A stretch of 64,000 nt of DNA, from assembly GCA_017305665.1 (NCBI GenBank), contig JAFKKH010000012.1, forward strand, positions 123,617 to 187,616, given 5' to 3'. The DNA is from Hyphomicrobiales bacterium. Lineage in GTDB: Bacteria > Pseudomonadota > Alphaproteobacteria > Rhizobiales > Xanthobacteraceae. A program made the position numbers and the translations under genes. Positions 34,504 to 43,177 of the stretch are shown one piece after another. How positions within the stretch are numbered: the stretch's first letter is position 1; the number at the start of each line of letters is the position of its first letter. Under the pieces are notes generated by a model that saw nothing but the letters and a program-made list of their open reading frames with translations, was not told where the DNA came from and did no database searches.

Positions 34504-36540
34504 ATGGTAGCGACCTTGCAGAGCCTTGCGCTCGATCGCTGGGTGGAAGCACCCGGCGGTTTCGTCGATATTCCGAGCGCGGTGGACGGAAAGGCCGTGG
34601 CGCGCGCCTCGAGCGCGGGGCTCGATTTCGGTGCCATGGTCAGGCACGCGCGCGATGTCGGCGGCCCGGCGCTGCGCAAGCTGACGTTCCATCAGCGGGC
34701 CGATCTTTTGCGCAAACTCGCGGCCTGGCTCGGAGAACGCAAGGAGCTGCTCTACAAGCTGGCGGGCGATACCGGCGCCAACAAGCGCGACAACGCCATC
34801 GATATCGAGGGCGGCCTCGGCACACTCGCGGCGTATGCGTCGCGGGGCCGGCGTGATCTGCCGGACGCTAAATTCGTGGTTGAGGGCGAGGTCGAAGGCC
34901 TGTCGAAGGGCGGCAGCTTTGTTGGCCAGCATATCCTGTCGCCGCTGCATGGCGTTGCTATTCACATCAATGCATTCAACTTCCCGTGCTGGGGACTTCT
35001 GGAGAAATTCGCACCTGCGTTTCTCGCTGGCGTTCCCGTGATCGCCAAGCCGGCCACCGCGACCGCTTATGTGACCGAGGCGCTGGTGCGGCTGATGCAC
35101 GAGTCCGGACTTCTGCCTGCGGGGAGCCTGCAACTGATCTGCGGATCCACCGGCGACCTGCTCGACTATCTCGGCGGGCAGGACGTGATTTCGTTCACGG
35201 GATCGCTGGAAACCTCGGAGAAGCTCCACGCGCATCCGAACATCGCCAAGCATGCCATCCGCTTCGTGGCCGAACGGGATTCGCTCAATGCAGCGATCCT
35301 CGGGCCCGACGTGACGCCGGAGCAGCCGGAGTTCGCGCTGTTCGTTCGCGAGATCGTGCGTGAAATGACGGCGAAGACCGGCCAGAAATGCACGGCGATC
35401 CGGCGCATTTTTGTGCCGCGTGCGCGGGAGACGGCTGTCGTCGCCGCGCTGAAGACTGGTCTTGCCGAGGTGAAACTGGGCGATCCCCGCAGCAACGACA
35501 AGGCGATGGGGCCTCTGGTGAGCCGGGCCCAGCGCGATGCCGTCCGCGACCAGATTGCAACCCTTGCAACCGAAGCCGAGATCGTGTTCGGCGATCCGGA
35601 TAACTGCGCGGGTGACAACATCGATCCTGCCAAGGGCGCGTTCATCTCGCCGATCCTGCTGCGGGCCAAAGAGCCGATGACGGCACGGCGCATTCACGAC
35701 ACCGAGGCCTTCGGTCCTGTCGCGACCGTGATCGCCTACGATAATCTCGATCAGGCGATCGAACTGGTCGGGCGCGGCGAAGGCAGCCTTGTGGCGTCGC
35801 TATTCACCTATGATCGCGCGGTTGCGGAAGCCGTTATTCTCGGGATCGCGCCGTATCACGGTCGCATCCTGATCGTGGATCGCGATTGCGCCAAGGAATC
35901 CACCGGTCATGGCTCGCCGTTGCCCAATCTCGTGCATGGTGGCCCCGGCCGCGCCGGCGGCGGCGAAGAACTCGGCGGTCTGCGCGGCGTCTTCCATTAC
36001 ATGCAGCGCACGGCGGTCCAGGCCTCGCCTGCACGGTTGTCAGCGCTGACCGGTGTTTGGGGCAGGGGCGCACCGTCCCCGATCGCGCCGGAGCATCCGT
36101 TCAAGCACGACTACGATTGCCTGAAGATCGGCGACACCATCGAAACCGCGAGTCGCCCGATCACGCTCGCCGACATCGAGCATTTCGCGGAATTCACCGG
36201 CGACACATTTTATGCGCACATGGACGAGGCGGCCGCGAAGGCCAATCCGTTCTTCCCAGGGCGTGTCGCTCACGGCTATCTCATTCTCGCCTTCGCCGCA
36301 GGATTGTTCGTCGATCCAGCGCCGGGTCCGCTGCTCGCCAACTACGGTCTCGACAATCTGCGGTTTCTCAAACCCGTCTCGCCGGACGACTCGATCCGCG
36401 TCCGGTTGACCGTGAAGCAGAAATCGCCGGCACGAAAACCTGAATATGGCGAGGTGCGCTGGGACGTCGAGGTTTTCAACCAGAACAACGAGCCGGTGGC
36501 GCGATACGATCTGCTCACCATGAGCGCGCGGTCGGCGTAG
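34504..36540 (+). CDS. paaZ: Bifunctional oxepin-CoA hydrolase / aldehyde dehydrogenase PaaZ
   Basis: A 678-residue fusion enzyme opening the oxepin-CoA ring and oxidising the resulting semialdehyde. The N-terminal aldehyde dehydrogenase domain (residues about 1-530) includes HINAFNFPCWGLLEKFAPAF, ISFTGSLETSEKLHAHP and the catalytic Cys region KTGQKCTAIRRIFVP. The C-terminal MaoC-like hot-dog domain (about 540-678) has HFAEFTGDTFYAHMDEAAAKANPFF and GRVAHGYLILAFAAGLFV. The ATG at 34504 has AGGGAGG; an open frame upstream to 34441 is not needed. The genes needed before and after (paaG, paaF/H/J) are not in this window. Confidence 0.95.
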   Translation: MVATLQSLALDRWVEAPGGFVDIPSAVDGKAVARASSAGLDFGAMVRHARDVGGPALRKLTFHQRADLLRKLAAWLGERKELLYKLAGDTGANKRDNAIDIEGGLGTLAAYASRGRRDLPDAKFVVEGEVEGLSKGGSFVGQHILSPLHGVAIHINAFNFPCWGLLEKFAPAFLAGVPVIAKPATATAYVTEALVRLMHESGLLPAGSLQLICGSTGDLLDYLGGQDVISFTGSLETSEKLHAHPNIAKHAIRFVAERDSLNAAILGPDVTPEQPEFALFVREIVREMTAKTGQKCTAIRRIFVPRARETAVVAALKTGLAEVKLGDPRSNDKAMGPLVSRAQRDAVRDQIATLATEAEIVFGDPDNCAGDNIDPAKGAFISPILLRAKEPMTARRIHDTEAFGPVATVIAYDNLDQAIELVGRGEGSLVASLFTYDRAVAEAVILGIAPYHGRILIVDRDCAKESTGHGSPLPNLVHGGPGRAGGGEELGGLRGVFHYMQRTAVQASPARLSALTGVWGRGAPSPIAPEHPFKHDYDCLKIGDTIETASRPITLADIEHFAEFTGDTFYAHMDEAAAKANPFFPGRVAHGYLILAFAAGLFVDPAPGPLLANYGLDNLRFLKPVSPDDSIRVRLTVKQKSPARKPEYGEVRWDVEVFNQNNEPVARYDLLTMSARSA

Positions 36541-36571
36541 ATTAGACGCCGCAAATCTGGCAGGAAAGCGA

Positions 36572-36592
36572 AGCGCCGGGACTTCCGGCGCT
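36572..36592 (+). other. Intergenic hairpin after paaZ
   Basis: A perfect 8-bp stem, AGCGCCGG / CCGGCGCT, with a five-base loop GACTT starts 32 bases after the paaZ stop. No T run follows, so it is not a standard terminator; it might slow decay or weaken readthrough to the next gene. Confidence 0.4.
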
Positions 36593-36612
36593 GGCCTCGA
36601 GGTTTGTCCGTA

Positions 36613-37638
36613 ATGTCCGCTCCGTCTGAATCGTCTTCCGCTTTCAAATCGGTCGAAGCGCGCTGCCTGCGCTTGAACGACAAGGCGGCGGATGCTGCAT
36701 CGGTTTCGCCTGTAGTCGAGCGTTTGACGCTATCGCGCACGGCCCGTCAGGTTCTGATCGAGGTGAGGGCGGCCGCGGTCAATCCATCCGATGTGAAGGC
36801 TGCGACCGGGTTGATGCCCTATGCCGTGTTTCCGCGCACGCCGGGCCGCGACTATGCGGGCGTCGTCATCGACGGCCCCGACGACTGGGTCGGCTGCGAG
36901 GTGTTCGGCTCGTCCGGCGATCTCGGCATTCGGCGCGACGGTACCCATGGGACTCATCTCGCCGTCGAGGCAGATGCAGTGGTGAAGAAGCCGAGCGACA
37001 TTTCGTTCGAGGAAGCCGCCGGCATCGGCGTGCCCTTCGTGACCGCGATGGAAGGCTTGCGCCGCGCCGGGCTGCCGAAGCCCGGAGAGTGGGTGCTGGT
37101 CATGGGAGTCAACGGCAAGGTTGGGCAGGCCGCGGCCCAGATCGCGACATGGCAGGGCGCGCGCGTGATCGGTGTCGTGCGCCGGAATGAGCCCTATGAA
37201 GGTCACGCGAGCGCCCCCGTTGAAACCATCGACGCATCGGCGACCGACGTCGCAGCCCGTGTGAGAGAGATGACTGGCGGCAAGGGTGCCGACATCGTGT
37301 TCAATACGGTTGGCGACCCTTACTTCCAGGCCGCGCACAAATCGCTCGCACTGAAAGGCCGGCAGATCCTGATTGCCGCCGTCGACCGCATCGTGCAGTT
37401 CAACATTCTCGAGTTCTATCGCGGTCAGCACACCTATGTCGGCATCGACACGCTTGGCCTGTCCTCGATTGCGACCGGTGCTGTCCTGAAGGAACTGGTG
37501 CGGGGATTCACGGACCGACATCTCAAACCGTTTCCGATCCGGCAGGAAGCGACCTACGCGTTGACGGACGCCAGACAGGCCTATCGCGCGGTCGCCGGCT
37601 CGTCCCGCGATCGGGTGATCCTCAATCCCGGCCAATGA
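36613..37638 (+). CDS. Zinc-type alcohol dehydrogenase / quinone oxidoreductase-like MDR protein
   Basis: A 341-residue medium-chain dehydrogenase/reductase. N-terminal GroES-like fold: VNPSDVKAATGLMPYAVFPRTPGRDYAGVVIDG; the catalytic zinc cysteine and structural Cys cluster are absent, placing it in the quinone oxidoreductase (QOR) side. The NADPH Rossmann motif is VMGVNGKVGQAAAQIATWQGARVIG. The reaction is probably NADPH-dependent reduction of an enone or quinone. The start ATG at 36613 follows a TTG-containing open frame; no clear ribosome site. It lies 72 bases after paaZ and could be cotranscribed. Confidence 0.85.
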   Translation: MSAPSESSSAFKSVEARCLRLNDKAADAASVSPVVERLTLSRTARQVLIEVRAAAVNPSDVKAATGLMPYAVFPRTPGRDYAGVVIDGPDDWVGCEVFGSSGDLGIRRDGTHGTHLAVEADAVVKKPSDISFEEAAGIGVPFVTAMEGLRRAGLPKPGEWVLVMGVNGKVGQAAAQIATWQGARVIGVVRRNEPYEGHASAPVETIDASATDVAARVREMTGGKGADIVFNTVGDPYFQAAHKSLALKGRQILIAAVDRIVQFNILEFYRGQHTYVGIDTLGLSSIATGAVLKELVRGFTDRHLKPFPIRQEATYALTDARQAYRAVAGSSRDRVILNPGQ

Positions 37639-37946
37639 TGCCTCGATGGCTGAACGGGTCCGGCCGGGACGACCGGACATCTCATGACCCGTTTATCCAC
37701 GCCAGCGGCATCCGCCATTCAGGCATGTGATTGGCGCAGAGGCGGAGGTCCAAAGCTGTCGCCGCTGGAGCGATCCGGAGAGAATTATTCTCCCGGTTGC
37801 GTCGCTGATAGCCAGTTCATCTTATCGCGCGCCGGACATGGCGCCAAAACCCGCAAGGCGTTATAGCAAAAGAGAATTTTTGACTTGCGCGCAATTGCGG
37901 GACGGGGCGCCCGTTCTATATCTCACCCGGCAAAAGGATATCGTCT
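37639..37946. other. 308-bp gap with nested inverted repeats, no convincing gene
   Basis: It holds two nested repeats: AACGGGTC (37653-37660) with GACCCGTT (37686-37693), and GTCCGG (37658-37663) with CCGGAC (37673-37678). Either stem could form after the upstream stop. A short frame at 37684-37866 (60 residues, MTRLSTPAASAIQACDWRRG...) has no family look and poor support. A TTGACT at 37880-37885 is -35-like, but no -10 is well placed. AT content rises near 37865-37880. Confidence 0.5.
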
Positions 37947-39029
37947 GTGTCGCCTGATCCGCACATTACCGTCTATGCCGGCTTCCTGATCGGCCTCGCT
38001 TTTGGCGTGGTCGGCCTGCTCAGCGGCTTCTGCCTGATGAGCAGCCTGCGTGGATACTGGGGGCAGGGTGACGGCCGGCTGGTTCGGACCTACGCGCTCG
38101 CGATGGGTGTTGCAGTCGTGGCTTCGCAACTGCTGGCCGGCGAAGGCCTGGTCGATCTCGGCAAGTCGATCTATCTGCAGCCGTCGTTCTCCGCGCCCTT
38201 GATGTTCGTCGGCGGCCTGATCTTCGGTTACGGCATGGTGCTGTCGAACGGTTGCGGCTCGCGTGCGCTGGTTCTGCTTGGGCGCGGCAATCTGCGTTCA
38301 CTTGTGGTCGTGATCGTTCTCGGCATCGCCGCGCAGATGACATTGAAGGGCCTGATCGCGCCGGCGCGTATCGCCGTGCTGCAGGCCAGCCAATCCGCGC
38401 CAAACGTCATTTCGCTGCCGGCGCTGGTGGAAACGCTGGGTCTCAACGCGTCGCTCGCGCGCGTGCTGGCCGTCATCGTCGTCAGCGGTGCGCTGATCGT
38501 CTTTGCATTTTCGCACGCGACGTTCCGCCGCTCGTGGGGACAGATCGCAGCCGGCCTTATTGTCGGGCTGCTTGTCGCCGGCGGATGGTATGCGACCGGC
38601 TATCTCGGCGCCGACGATTTCAATCCCGTGCCGGTCACCTCGATCACGTTCGTCGCGCCCGTCGCCGACACCGTGCAGTACATGATGCTGTCGACCGGTC
38701 TGACGATGAATTTCGGCATTGCGCTGGTGCCGGGTGTGGTACTCGGAAGCCTGATCACTGCACTGGTGACCCGCCAATTCCATCTCGAGACCTATAACTC
38801 ACCGCGTCACATGCTGCGCTCCGTCACCGGTGCGGCGCTGATGGGCTCCGGCGGTGCGATGGCTTACGGATGTTCGGTCGGACAGGGACTGACCGGACTG
38901 TCCACGCTGGCGCTGGCTTCGTTTGTCGCCGTCACCGGAATTGTCGTGGGCGCGGCGATCGGTCTGCGCGGGCCGCTTCGCGTTCAGGCGCTGACACCGT
39001 CACCGGACAAGGCCTCGCCGGCGCACTGA
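37947..39029 (+). CDS. YeeE/YedE family membrane protein (thiosulfate / sulfur transport type)
   Basis: A 360-residue polytopic membrane protein with about 9-10 hydrophobic segments. Conserved Cys positions typical of the family are present: GLLSGFCLMSSLRGYW, GYGMVLSNGCGSRALV and AYGCSVGQGLTGL. These carry the cysteines that pass thiosulfate in characterised TsuA/YeeE proteins. Import of thiosulfate or another sulfur species is inferred from the family. A TetR gene follows head to head at its 3' side (convergent), and a sulfite-oxidase-like gene lies 2 kb away, suggesting a sulfur theme. Confidence 0.88.
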   Translation: MSPDPHITVYAGFLIGLAFGVVGLLSGFCLMSSLRGYWGQGDGRLVRTYALAMGVAVVASQLLAGEGLVDLGKSIYLQPSFSAPLMFVGGLIFGYGMVLSNGCGSRALVLLGRGNLRSLVVVIVLGIAAQMTLKGLIAPARIAVLQASQSAPNVISLPALVETLGLNASLARVLAVIVVSGALIVFAFSHATFRRSWGQIAAGLIVGLLVAGGWYATGYLGADDFNPVPVTSITFVAPVADTVQYMMLSTGLTMNFGIALVPGVVLGSLITALVTRQFHLETYNSPRHMLRSVTGAALMGSGGAMAYGCSVGQGLTGLSTLALASFVAVTGIVVGAAIGLRGPLRVQALTPSPDKASPAH

Positions 39030-39035
39030 TCGGCC

Positions 39036-39650
39036 TCAGCTCTGCCGCGGGTGTTCGAGCGCCTCGAAATACTCCTTCAGCAGTCTCTCGCAATGCAGAC
39101 GGTTCTCTGCTCCGGGCTGCAGGATCTGGCGCATCACCAGACCGTGGGTGAAGATCATCAACTGCTCGGCCATAACCTTGGCGTCGGGCAATGATGGAAG
39201 CTGCCCGGCCTTCACTGCGTCCTGGATCAACTTGGTCCAGGTCACCTGCTGCTTTTCGAACCGCCGGTTCTGATGCTTGCGCAACTCCGCGTCGCGTGTT
39301 CCGGCCGCGGCACAATTGACCCAGAAGCGCCAGAAGCGATCGGTGGATGACTGGAAGATATGACTGAAAGCGAAGATCTTGAGCCGGTCGAGCGGTGAAT
39401 CCGCCGCGTCGTCGCGCTCTTCCGGCGTCAGATAGGCTGCCTGCAAGGCGGCCATGATAAGCTTGTGCTTGTTGCCGAAGTGATAGTTGATGGTGCCGGT
39501 GCTGACGTTTGCACGATCGGCGATCTGCCGCATGCTGGCACCATCGATTCCGCTTTCCGATATCACCGTGTAGACGGTGCCCAGCAAATCCTTGCGTCGT
39601 TGAACTCGGCCCGGCCGTTTCGTGGCCGTGGCTTTCGCTTTACTTCTCAT
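39036..39650 (-). CDS. TetR-family regulator (BetI-like)
   Basis: A 204-residue regulator with an N-terminal basic tail (MRSKAKATATKRPGRVQRRK), a helix-turn-helix (SGIDGASMRQIADRANVSTGTINYHFGNKHKLIMAAL) and a C-terminal all-helical domain similar to BetI (FWRFWVNCAAAGTRDAELRKHQNRRF). The ligand is unknown; true BetI controls choline metabolism, and no bet genes are nearby. It is convergent with the YeeE/YedE-type gene (6 bases between stops) and divergent in the 203-bp gap from nothing obvious, so its target is not obvious from position. Confidence 0.85.
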   Translation of the reverse strand: MRSKAKATATKRPGRVQRRKDLLGTVYTVISESGIDGASMRQIADRANVSTGTINYHFGNKHKLIMAALQAAYLTPEERDDAADSPLDRLKIFAFSHIFQSSTDRFWRFWVNCAAAGTRDAELRKHQNRRFEKQQVTWTKLIQDAVKAGQLPSLPDAKVMAEQLMIFTHGLVMRQILQPGAENRLHCERLLKEYFEALEHPRQS

Positions 39651-39853
39651 GTCCCCAGCGTCCGCTTCCCACTCCCAGCGGCATCACTATAGGTAAAACA
39701 CCTTGGTTGGTACAGCAGCGACACCTATCCGGCGCTGGATAACTGCGATGCTTTGAGCAGGGAGCGACGAAAGTTGAAGAACATCGTATCGCGATATGCG
39801 GCAAACGCTGATCCGATTCTTGTTTCGCTAATTTGAACCCAATTACGCTAGCA

Positions 39854-41101
39854 TCACTCTGCGACGATTTGCGCAGATGGCTGATCCATCGCACGTGTCA
39901 CGATGCGAATCTCCGACGTGAGCGTCCGATGCACCGGACATTTGTCGGCGATTTCCATCAGTTTCTGGCGCTGCTCCGTGTCGAGCGCGCCATCCATTGC
40001 GATCTCACGCTCGATCTGATCGAGCAAGCCGACTTTAGTCTCGCAGTCGGCACAGTCCTCAGCATGAATCTTGCTGTGCCGCAGCATCACAGTCACGCGA
40101 TCAAGCGGCAGTGATTTGCGGTCGGCATACAAGCGCATGGTCATGGAGGTACAGGCGCCGAGCGCAGCGAGCAGATAATCGTAGGGGCCCGGTCCCGTGT
40201 CGTCGCCGCCGGCGGCAACCGGTTCATCGGCGATCAGGCGGTGAGAGCCGACGGTCACGGTCTGCTGGAACTTGCTGCGGCGGGTTTCCTGCACAATGAC
40301 GTTGCGCGGTCCGGTGTCGTCGACCGTGCCAGCGGCCGGCGGAGCTTCGAGGTAGCGCTGCGCCCATGAGGCAATGACGTCGGCGACGTAGCTGGTATCG
40401 CGCTTCTGGCTCAGAAGGTGATCCGCGCCGAGCAGCGATATGAAACTCTTGGGATGCTTGGCCGCCGCGAAGATATGCGTGGCATTGTCGATCCCGACCG
40501 TATCGTCGGTCGGCGAGTGCATGATCAGCAGCGCCTTGTGCAATTGTCTGACCTGTTCCATCAGGTTGTGCTCGGCGATGTCGTCGAGAAATTCCCGCTT
40601 GATGTGAAAGGGGCGGCCGGCGAGCGAGACCTCGACCTTGCCCTGCGTCTTGATGTCCTCGATCCGGTCGGCAAACATATGCGTGACGTGCGCCGGATCG
40701 GATGGGGCCGCGATGGTGACCACCGCCTTTGCCTCGGGGATTTGCGTCGCGGCTGCAAGAATGGCTGCGCCGCCCAGGCTGTGGCCGATCAGAAGTGCCG
40801 GTGCTTCGCGCGTCTGGCGCAAGTGATCTGCTGCCAGAACGAGGTCCGCGATATTGGAGGAAAACGTGCTGTTGGCGAATTCTCCTTCGCTCGCGCCCAG
40901 TCCGGTGAAATCGAACCGCAGAACCGCTATCCCGCGCGCAGTCAGTCCGGCTGCGATGCGCTTGGCCGCCAGCACGTCCTTGCCGCAGGTGAAGCAGTGT
41001 GCGAACAGCGCGTAAGCTACCGGGGCAGTGTCGGGAAGATCCAGCGTGGCTGCAAGCTTGAGGCCATCCGATCCGGAAAACTGAAAACGCTCGCTCGGCA
41101 C
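39854..41101 (-). CDS. Alpha/beta hydrolase - OsmC fusion protein
   Basis: A 415-residue two-domain protein. The N-terminal alpha/beta hydrolase (about 1-255) has LIGHSLGGAAILAAA as Ser elbow, an Asp in HSPTDDTVG and His in LLGADHLLS. The C-terminal OsmC domain (about 270-415) carries both conserved Cys motifs, LAALGACTSMTMRLYADR and DKCPVHRTLT, typical of thiol-dependent peroxidases. The GTG at 41101 has a perfect AGGAGG six bases upstream; the longer frame to 41251 runs over the next gene. OsmC/Ohr proteins reduce organic hydroperoxides; the hydrolase may cleave lipid or ester peroxides. It lies 38 bases after the sulfite-oxidase-like gene. Confidence 0.9.
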   Translation of the reverse strand: MPSERFQFSGSDGLKLAATLDLPDTAPVAYALFAHCFTCGKDVLAAKRIAAGLTARGIAVLRFDFTGLGASEGEFANSTFSSNIADLVLAADHLRQTREAPALLIGHSLGGAAILAAATQIPEAKAVVTIAAPSDPAHVTHMFADRIEDIKTQGKVEVSLAGRPFHIKREFLDDIAEHNLMEQVRQLHKALLIMHSPTDDTVGIDNATHIFAAAKHPKSFISLLGADHLLSQKRDTSYVADVIASWAQRYLEAPPAAGTVDDTGPRNVIVQETRRSKFQQTVTVGSHRLIADEPVAAGGDDTGPGPYDYLLAALGACTSMTMRLYADRKSLPLDRVTVMLRHSKIHAEDCADCETKVGLLDQIEREIAMDGALDTEQRQKLMEIADKCPVHRTLTSEIRIVTRAMDQPSAQIVAE

Positions 41102-41139
41102 GACTGGCCTCCTGTTCGATTGGGATCGTTCCGACTCGG

Positions 41140-41802
41140 TTAGTCGCCGGAATAACGCTGTTCCTGCCACGGATCGCCGCGGTGATGATAGCCACGAACT
41201 TCCCAGTAGCCGGGCGAATCCTCGGCGAGGAATTCGATGCGCTGCAGCCACTTCGCGCTCTTCCAGAAATAAAGGTGCGGTATCACCACGCGAACCGGAC
41301 CGCCGTGGTCGCGCTCCAGCGGAGCGCCGCTCCAGCTATGGGCGAGCAGTGCATCCTCCGCGGCGAAATCCTCTAGCGCCAGATTGGTGGTGTAACCGTC
41401 ATAGGATTCCAGCACCACATGGCGCGCCTCATCGCGCGGCCGCACCGCCATCAGGAGATCGCGGGTGGCGAGGCCTTCCCAGGCATTGTCGTAGCGGGAC
41501 CATGTGGTGACGCAATGGATGTCCGACATGAACCGGGTCTGCGGCTGCGCCATGAATTGCGGCCAGTCCCAGAAGATCGGATTTTCGACCGCGCCATAGA
41601 CGTCCAGCCGCCAGCGCTCGCGCGAGATATTCGGGGTGAGTCCGAGATCGAGCACCGGCCAGTCTCGGGTCAAATGCTGACCGGGCGGCAGGCGTTGATC
41701 CTCCGGCCGGGACACGCGTCCGGTCAGAAATTTGCCTTCGCGCGCCCAGCGCTCCTTGCTGCGCGTGAGTTTGCTGGGCGGCGGTTCGTTGTCATCGGTC
41801 AT
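41140..41802 (-). CDS. Sulfite-oxidase-like molybdopterin-dependent oxidoreductase
   Basis: A 220-residue protein of the oxidoreductase molybdopterin-binding (sulfite oxidase/YedY) superfamily. The Mo-ligand Cys is in FMSDIHCVTTWSRYDN, and LPPGQHLTRDWPVLDLGLTPNISRERWRLDVYG precedes it. The C-terminal block is GGPVRVVIPHLYFWKSAKWLQRIEFL with GYWEVRGYHHRGDPWQEQRY at the end. Short (about 220 residues), no Tat or other signal peptide, so a cytoplasmic soluble form seems likely. The reaction is unknown in this subgroup. It precedes the hydrolase-OsmC gene in the same direction. Confidence 0.87.
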   Translation of the reverse strand: MTDDNEPPPSKLTRSKERWAREGKFLTGRVSRPEDQRLPPGQHLTRDWPVLDLGLTPNISRERWRLDVYGAVENPIFWDWPQFMAQPQTRFMSDIHCVTTWSRYDNAWEGLATRDLLMAVRPRDEARHVVLESYDGYTTNLALEDFAAEDALLAHSWSGAPLERDHGGPVRVVIPHLYFWKSAKWLQRIEFLAEDSPGYWEVRGYHHRGDPWQEQRYSGD

Positions 41803-41808
41803 GGCACA

Positions 41809-43134
41809 TCATTCGTGGCGATGCATCGCCGAGGCATGTTTGGTGTCGCGCATGGTGGTATAGATCAGCAGCGACAGGAAAATTATGCCGGATAGATAGT
41901 AATAAAACCAGCTTTCGTGGCCGAGGCTCTTGAAATAGAGCGCGATCGCCGGTGCCGTGCCGCCGAACAGCGACACGGTGATTGCATAGGGTAGCCCGAC
42001 GCCCAGCGCACGCACGTTGGTCGGAAACAACTCGGCCTTTACGATGGCGTTGATCGAGGTATAGCCGGCGACGAACACCCAGGCGGCGCAGATCAGCAGG
42101 AAAGCCGTGAACGGCGACTTGGCGTCTTTCAGCGCGGTCAGAATGGGAATCGTCGACAGCGTTCCGGCGAGGCCGAAGAAGATCAGCAGCGGCTTGCGCC
42201 CGATCTTGTCGGAGATGGCACCATAGAGCGGCTGCAGCACGGTGGCGAACAGCAGCGAGCCGAAGATGACAAAGGTCGTTTGATCGGCGGTCAGGCCGAC
42301 CGACAGTTTCACGAACGTCTGCATGTAGGTCGTGAAAGTATAGAACGCCGCCGTGCCGCCGGCGGTCAGGCCGACCACCAGCAGAAGTTCGCGGGGATAG
42401 TTCAGGAGATTGCGAATTGAACCGGTCGCCTTGGATGCCTTCTTCGCCGCGACGAAGGCATCGGTCTCATGCAGGTCGCGGCGCATGACGGCGGCAAAGA
42501 TCGCGAGCATCGCCCCGATCACGAACGGAATGCGCCAGCCCCATTCCTTCAATTCCTGCTCGGTCAAGAAGACCTTCTGCAGCAACAACAGCACGATGAT
42601 CGCGGTCAATTGGCCGCCGATCAGCGTGACATACTGGAAACTCGAATAGAACCCGCGGTGCTTGGCGTCGGCCACCTCGCTGAGATAGGTGGCGCTGGCG
42701 CCATACTCGCCGCCGAGGCTGAGACCTTCGATGACGCGCGCGATCGCGAGGATGGCGGGAGCCGCCAGGCCGATCGAAGCATAGGTCGGCGTCGCGGCGA
42801 TGATCAGCGAGCCGAAGCACATGAAGACCACTGACAGCGTTAGCGACAACCGCCGCCCGTAGCGATCCGCGATGTAGCCGAACAACCAGCCGCCGAGCGG
42901 GCGCATCAGGAATGTCGCGGCGAACAGGACGGCGGCATTGAGCTGCTGCACCACCGGATCGCTCTGCGGGAAGAAGGCGGGCGCGAAATAGAGCGCGAAC
43001 GCGGTGTAGGCGTAGAAGTCGTACCACTCGACGAGGTTGCCGATCGATCCGATGAAGATCGCCTTGATCCGGCGTTCCACGTCACCCAGTTCGAGACGAT
43101 CGCCAGCCGGCGCGGGGGTGGCCTGATCCGTCAT
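41809..43134 (-). CDS. MFS transporter, metabolite:H+ symporter (KgtP/ProP-like)
   Basis: A 441-residue 12-helix carrier. The N-terminal hydrophilic leader is followed by GSIGNLVEWYDFYAYTAFALYFAPAFFP, then FLMRPLGGWLFGYIADRYGRRLSLTLSV (MFS loop 2-3 signature). GLSLGGEYGASATYLSEVADAKHRGFYSSFQY marks the metabolite:H+ symporter family, whose members take up dicarboxylates, shikimate, betaine or citrate. The substrate is not predictable. It lies 6 bases upstream (in transcription order) of the sulfite-oxidase-like gene and 43 bases after the P450. Confidence 0.92.
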   Translation of the reverse strand: MTDQATPAPAGDRLELGDVERRIKAIFIGSIGNLVEWYDFYAYTAFALYFAPAFFPQSDPVVQQLNAAVLFAATFLMRPLGGWLFGYIADRYGRRLSLTLSVVFMCFGSLIIAATPTYASIGLAAPAILAIARVIEGLSLGGEYGASATYLSEVADAKHRGFYSSFQYVTLIGGQLTAIIVLLLLQKVFLTEQELKEWGWRIPFVIGAMLAIFAAVMRRDLHETDAFVAAKKASKATGSIRNLLNYPRELLLVVGLTAGGTAAFYTFTTYMQTFVKLSVGLTADQTTFVIFGSLLFATVLQPLYGAISDKIGRKPLLIFFGLAGTLSTIPILTALKDAKSPFTAFLLICAAWVFVAGYTSINAIVKAELFPTNVRALGVGLPYAITVSLFGGTAPAIALYFKSLGHESWFYYYLSGIIFLSLLIYTTMRDTKHASAMHRHE

Positions 43135-43177
43135 GCTGTTACCTCGACATGATTGAAACGGTGGGTTCGCGGCTGTC

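Noticed and set aside
37684-37866. A 60-residue frame in the gap before the YeeE/YedE gene
   Set aside because: No family resemblance, no clear ribosome site, and its start lies in a hairpin arm. I treat the gap as non-coding.
37880-37920. A promoter with -35 TTGACT and -10 TTCTAT for the YeeE/YedE gene
   Set aside because: The spacing is about 28 bases, too long for a sigma-70 promoter.
39787-39796. TATCGCGATA, a perfect 10-base palindrome upstream of the TetR gene
   Set aside because: Short perfect palindromes of this kind occur by chance in GC-rich genomes; no second copy or spacing to a promoter supports an operator.
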